Source: Medicago truncatula
Taxonomy: Eukaryota; Streptophyta; Magnoliopsida; Fabales; Fabaceae
DNA: 64,000 nt
Reading direction: 5' to 3'
Assembly (NCBI RefSeq): GCF_003473485.1
Contig: NC_053048.1
Coordinates: 12,833,501-12,897,500, forward strand
Notes under the pieces: model-generated
What the model was told of the DNA's origin: nothing
Seen by the model: only the letters and a program-made list of their open reading frames with translations
Databases searched by the model: none
Shown here: positions 58,815-64,000 of the stretch, piece by piece
Layout of the letters: every line of letters starts with the position of its first letter
Position numbering within the stretch: position 1 is the first letter of the stretch
Program-made: the position numbers and the translations under genes

Positions 58815-59290
58815 GGTCTGTCTACATTAGTTTCTACTTCATACATTATTTAGATTCAAGATTCTAGACGTGCAACAGTAAAATTGAATGTTTTGAAATA
58901 CGTAAAACTTTGTTTCACCAGGTGCTCTATGTCATATATTTTCAAATAAATATATATTTTGATTCTAGCTTCTCACAAGTTTTGTGAACATTCCTTTCTT
59001 GCTGATAAATGTGAATGTTGAGTTATATAGATGCATATCAATGTCTTCAGTTATTCATAAATATCGACATGATGCATAATCACTGCAGACAAAGGGTGTC
59101 AATTCTGAATTTTTGTTTCATAAGTTTGTCTATCAATGCTATAAAAGTAATTTCTTTTCTCTTTTGACAAAACCAAGATTTACAGATTGCAAATGAGTAT
59201 ACGGTGTGCACCGATTATGTTTATTGTGGACTTGTGGAAAGTAGTAATATATGGCATGATTCGCAGCTACATAGACTAAAGTAGTTGAAT

Positions 59291-59375
59291 ATCTCTGTGA
59301 ACGTAGCTCAGTTGGCAGGGATAATGCATAATAAATGCAAGGTTTGGGGTTTGAATTCCGGACACCACCAAAAAC
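59291..59375 (+). mobile_element. Short SINE, family A head only (85 bp)
   Basis: It has 'cgtagctcagttggcagg' (A-box) and 'ggggtttgaattccgg' (B-box), then a short CCAAAAAC tail. The target duplication is AGACTAAAGTAGTTGAAT (59,273-59,290) / AGACTAAGGTAGTTGAAT (59,376-59,393). The paralogous site near 55,181 is empty. Confidence 0.93.
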
Positions 59376-59683
59376 AGACTAAGGTAGTTGAATGTGAACA
59401 TGTTTCCAACGAAAAAATGGGCAGTATGATCTTAGCTTTTATAATTTTATCGTTAGTAACTTATTGTTTTAACTAAATGCATCCAGTGCTCATCTAATTT
59501 AACCATGGCCTATGACAATTGATGCTTGGGTGTTGCCTATTAAGTTTCGTTCATGTGTTGATTGATTGGTTTTCAGATAATATGGTTGCAAGCTATCTTA
59601 CATTCTTGTGATTGATATCTTGTTTGCATTGTTTAAAATTGCTGTTAGCAACTTGTGTTCATTTCAGATTAGATATATAGTAT

Positions 59684-60628
59684 GGCGGCGTTTACGGTAG
59701 GAGATGTGAATAGGTCTCCTACCGTAGGAGACTTAACTTTTTTTTTTTTTTTTTTTGCAAAATTGATGTCAACCATTGGATGTACTTGAAATTTTTTGAA
59801 GACCATGGTATTATCATACTCTCTCAACACTACATTCTTTTTACATTCCATCATCATTCTCTCTCCCCCTCCATGTTTCTGATTACCCGCCCACCACCGC
59901 CACCAACAGCAGCCTTTCATGGTTTTTTAACTCATCCTTTCTCTGTCAAACACACTGATCTTCAACAGATTTCTCTGTCAACTGTTGACACCGATCTTCT
60001 TCTTCCATGTATTTGGACCCAAAATGAAAAAAAAATAATAACAATCAATTGTTAGATCTGTTTTCTGCAAAGCATTCACATTCTTCTCTTTCTCCGTCAT
60101 TATAATTGCTGAAAGTTTAAAATCGTTGAGAGGAACAAAGGGGTGAACTGAACAATATTTGGATATAATAATAATAATCAATATTCATTCTAAGATCTAA
60201 AAAACTATGAGTTCCTTCATCACCTTATGACCATACTGTTCTTCCTTCTCAAATTCACCCTCTTGAATTGTAGGAAGATATCCCATTAGAGTATAAGCAT
60301 GTGTTTGTTTTTGTTGTCTTTAGAAATTATTTTGGGTAATAAGCATCCAAATCTAGTGATGTTTGTTACTGTGATGAAACAATGTTACGATGCGGTGGTA
60401 CCACGGTAGAGAGAGATAAAGAAAACGAAGAGAGAGAAAAACAAAGGGGTGAACTAACAACAAATTTGAAAAAATATGGTGTAAAACATCCATGATAGTT
60501 AAGATGGACCTTCATAATCTAATGGCTGCCACCCATTTTACAAAAAAAAAAAAAAAAAAAGTCAAGTCTCCTACTGTAGGAGACCTAAACCCTAAACCCT
60601 AAAGAGGTCTCCTACCGTAGCCTTTGCC
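59684..60628. mobile_element. MULE-like element, 945 bp, with palindromic subterminal motifs
   Basis: The ends GGCGGCGTTTACGGTAGGAGA and complement GGCAAAGGCTACGGTAGGAGA extend inward for about 130 bp through GTCTCCTACNGTAGGAGAC and a poly-T/poly-A arm. A 10-bp duplication TATATAGTAT flanks it at 59,674-59,683 and 60,629-60,638. The right arm contains two CCCTAAA units. It has no transposase; the inner frames (59,780 and 59,920 minus) have no known domain. Confidence 0.9.
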
Positions 60629-60644
60629 TATATAGTATAAGATA

Positions 60645-61290
60645 TACAATTTAAAACTCTGATGTAATAGCTAAGTGGTGTCTAGGTCTAGGCATCCAAG
60701 TGCTAGGTATTGGATTAAAGAACCAAATGAAGGTGGTCATTAGGCTTATCTAAAAATATGCATGAACAAGTTTGTTATTAGCTTAGGTACATGGAGAGTT
60801 TATAGAACATTGAAGGATTGTGGTAGTGAATGTTGGAACTCATTAAACATGCAATTATGACTGTTCCATACTCACAATGTCAAATCAAAATTTTCTGCAT
60901 AAAAAAAGTAGGCTACAACAATGGCTATGACCAAATAGCCAATTTCGATTTATACAGTATTGAGTGACGAATTTAGGAGTTGATGTCATCCTTAAATTTT
61001 TTAACAATTACTATGATGATGCCTTGTATGCTTTATCCTGTATAGTCTAAGATAAGATGTAGAATTCAAAAGTTTGATTAAATAGCTAACTGGTCCCTAT
61101 GCATCCATGTGCTAGGTATTGGATTAGGGAATCAAATGAAGGTGATCATTAGGCTTATCTAAGAACTTTCAGTACGCTTGATTTTTTGCATCATTATGCA
61201 GAAAAATGTGTTAACAAGTTTGTTATTAGCTCAGGCACATAGAGAGTTTATACTGCATTGGAGGATGAAAAAGTATTAAGGTTAGTTCTA
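60645..61290. repeat. Imperfect direct duplication
   Basis: 'gtgctaggtattggatta' (60,691 and 61,110), 'tcattaggcttatctaa' and 'aacaagtttgttattagct' occur in the same order about 420 bp apart. No gene is seen. Confidence 0.8.
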
Positions 61291-63934
61291 ATTAAAAGAT
61301 GGAATTATGATTTAAAGCGGTATAGCAAGTTTAAGCACCAAACTATGAGAATAACCCAAAGTGACTACAGAGGAGAGGACTCTCATGTACAGAAATACTA
61401 ATAAAAGTTTAACTTCGGAGTCAGATAATTTTCAAACAAAAATTGACTTTGACATTGGGTGTTATCCTATGAGGTTTTAATTTGATAAACCCTAGATTCA
61501 CACTAGAAGTCAATTCTATTATACAACCATAGTTGAGTTTGGACCCCCAAGAACACCAAATTCTTGACATTAAGGCTTAAATGAGGGGATTCGAGGATAA
61601 CTCAAATCTGATGTTATGATTTGAATCTGACTTTGTACACAATATTTCAAAGGATAACTCCATGTCAAAATGTAGGGTGCATGGACTTTAAGAACTTGAT
61701 CTGGAATTAGGGTCCCTCAAATTTAAAATTTAGTCAAGTAACATTGCCCTAGTTTTATACCCTTGGAAGTTGAAATGCTTTTGAATTTTTTCTGCTATTA
61801 CTTGGATTTGATGCATTATTGCTTCTGAGGGATGATTTTGCTCTGATCCTGAGCTCACAAAGAGGGAAATGGATCCTGTCATCATGTTTAGGAATCCTTG
61901 TATTAACTTTTATTGAATATATCCATTCTGTGCTAATAAAGGCAAAACTCATTACAAGAACAAGGTTCTGTTTCATCAAACCAACTAATTTTCATATAGA
62001 ATATTATCTCTAGATAGATCAAATGCATCTTTTCTTTATTACCATTTCATTCGAAATAGCAAAATACATATTAAAAACCGTTTTTGTCGTCGATTTGTTG
62101 GTTCTGAATTGGCAACATTCTGTGTGCAAAATCGTCTTGGAAAAATGTGGGAGATCACCTCGCTACTCCTTATGCTGCTGGTCTATCAAATAGCTTATGT
62201 ATTTTGTTGGTTTTAGTCCTTTTTGTTAGTATTGAATTATTTGCTTTTTATCTTAGATGGAAACAACATTTGGCTCTAGTTTGCAAGTTTTATATAATAT
62301 AATATGACTTCCTTGTACCATTCAAATATGCATTTATTTTTTATTTTTAATATTTTTAATAACAGTGTAAAATTTATTTTCCACTTCTTCTCAAATTAAG
62401 TTCATTTTTCTGTTTACCCAATATAAAAGAAAATAACATCAACTCTATCTAGCTGCCAATCTTTTGGAGGACATGTTTGGTGCATCCAAGGTTCAAATTT
62501 TAAATCTTTTTTTACTGCATTTTGTTTGATAGGCAAATTTAGTATTTTATCTTTCACTAAAATTTGAACCTCAATCCTTTTAAGCGTTTTAACTATTAGC
62601 TCCAATCAGTTGAGCCATCTTAACTCTTCATCTTTTTCATTGCATTTTGATCAGGAAATTTGAATGTATGATTCAAACATGATCAGGATATTGTGCTTGA
62701 AAATATAGAGTTTAAATTGTACCCATTCCTTTCCCCCTTCACTTCTTTTTAAATTTAGATATCAAACTGCAAAAGTCATAGAACATAAGCAGCTAAATTT
62801 TTGTACAAATGCTAAAATACTACATTTAGAAAAAAACCAAACTTTTTTTTTTAGAGGAGAAATAAACCAAACTTGGTCTTACAATTTGGGCTAAATTATA
62901 TTGAAGGAAATCTACTATAATAGTATCAATTTGAAGCCTGCATAAACTATCTCCAGTCTACTAGCTCTGCAGCTGATTGCTACCATGTGATTTCTATCTA
63001 AGGCACGCACTCCTAGATATGAGAGCCCCTCTTACTTCTAGTCAATCACTCACCAGTGATAATCAACACTTACAAATGAAATAGAGCACTCCGTGAAAAA
63101 CAGAATCCACTCTTGCTTAAAAGCTTGCAAGTGATTAAAAACTTACAACTCAACTAATAGTGCAGCTCTAGCATCAAGGTGATACAAGAGTGGCTCACAA
63201 ACAACAAAGACTCAAAACGCTAATAAGACTCTTTGTTAAATGACGGCTTTGATGCAATACAACTTAACTAAAACAAACCATCTTTGTGCTTTGATAATCA
63301 ATGGCAGGACCTAGAGAGGTATACAAAATAAAGCACTAGGCTTAACAATGAAACCTTAAAAGACTCCATTCAATTATATTGAATTGGGTGAACAAAACCA
63401 GGGTACGAGTCTTTCTTATATAGCCATTCAACAGCCTGAGATTTTTCTTCACAGACTAAACAATTTCAGCTGACAATAATTATATTTTCACATACAATCT
63501 TCTAGAAGCAAAATATATTTTTCACAAATATATTTGCATCAAATATTCCTTCCATAAATATATGTGCATCATACGATACAAAAATATATTTGCTATCCAT
63601 GAATATATTTTCAGCAACAATCTCCTTGAAGCACAAAAATATATTTGAAACAAATCTTTTATATTTTCTACAATAATCTTCACAAAATAATTTTTACCAA
63701 ATCTATTTTGCAAATACAATTCAAATATACGACAACATTAAACTGACAAAGAAAGCTTCTAGTCTTGGAGTACAAGTCACCTTGTAAAACCTTAAAAATT
63801 ATAATAAATAATCTTGATTAACTCACTCATCACACACCAGCCCCCATATCTCCACTCTCTTTGAATCGTAACCCTCTCTCTCTCTGCTTCTATCTCCTAA
63901 ACCCTACTTTTGGTTCTCATTATCATCATATTCA
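61291..63934. other. No gene recognised before the last F-box gene
   Basis: AT-rich sequence with chance frames up to 74 codons. A tRNA-like remnant near 62,560-62,625 (tttgaacctcaatcc ... ccaatcagttgagcc) may be a degraded SINE. 63,480-63,720 has repeated 'aaatatatttgca' words. No MITE 'F' copy is seen in front of the 63,935 start. Confidence 0.5.
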
Positions 63935-64000
63935 ATGTCATCGCACCGTTCAATCCCAAATGTGGACAGAATCAGCAACCTACCAGACTCCGTTATCTGC
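63935..64000 (+). CDS. Start of a fifth F-box gene (cut by the window end)
   Basis: 22 codons beginning MSSHRSIPNVDRISNLPDSVIC align with the starts of the 52.2- and 57.5-kb genes (MSS.HSIPNVDRIS.LPDS.IC). They are preceded by the same type of pyrimidine-rich leader. The gene continues beyond the window, so its integrity cannot be judged. Confidence 0.88.
   Translation, partial: MSSHRSIPNVDRISNLPDSVIC

Noticed and set aside
60588..60604. Interstitial telomere repeat
   Set aside because: Only two CCCTAAA units occur, within the arm of a MULE-like element; this is too short to infer telomeric origin.

Overview
The window looks like an AT-rich, transposon-filled stretch of a plant nuclear genome, most likely a legume related to Medicago, Trifolium or pea (inference from the F-box/FBD gene family, the retrotransposon types and the style of the introns, UTRs and SINEs; no marker gene fixes the species). 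I see no rRNA, CRISPR or true tRNA gene. The host genes are a scattered cluster of five F-box/FBD-LRR loci: a minus-strand relic at 29.6-30.0 kb and plus-strand loci at 40.7, 52.2, 57.5 and 63.9 kb. Only the 57.5 kb locus is clearly intact (three exons, 381 codons including stop); the 40.7 and 52.2 kb loci each carry one frame break; the last is cut off by the window end.

From 0 to 4.4 kb lie part of a gypsy-like LTR carrying a 96-bp tandem array, and the 3' end of a decayed Sirevirus-like copia element (coiled-coil env-like ORF, two polypurine tracts, 3' LTR) holding a 289-bp hAT MITE. From 4,762 to 18,335 lies a minus-strand Ty3/gypsy element of Tat type with target duplication AATAT: 5' LTR, PBS, gag, RT, two RNase H domains and integrase, then a 5 x 120-bp 3'-UTR tandem array and an oppositely directed, probably spliced ORF of the 'putative gypsy type transposon' family. 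It has lost protease, has a stop and a frameshift in pol, and has itself received a 2,328-bp solo LTR in integrase (duplication CTACT) and an 870-bp hAT element (duplication GTGGTGGA).

From 21.5 to 28.3 kb are a SINE, a Stowaway MITE inside a 217-bp repeat, and a CACTA element with a multi-exon Ulp1-protease gene and a subterminal AGCGCT array. Parts of this block recur inverted at 42.1-45.0 kb, including a near-perfect hairpin at 43.99-44.55 kb. From 31 to 36 kb is a TIR-bounded element carrying a broken plant-mobile-domain (PMD/MAIN-like) gene and a nested long-TIR element. From 36.4 to 40.3 kb are several TIR elements, one nested inside another.

From 40.3 kb onward the F-box loci dominate. 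Three of them each have, 130-270 bp before their ATG, a separate insertion of the same Mutator-type MITE, each with a different 9-10 bp target duplication. The spaces between hold SINEs, truncated LINEs, long-TIR (MULE-like) elements and local duplications. The 3' flanks of the 52.2 and 57.5 kb genes are paralogous, so one copy serves as the empty-site reference for insertions in the other.

All boundaries were read by eye. Target duplications are given exactly where I could see them; domain names rest on recognised motifs, not on a search.
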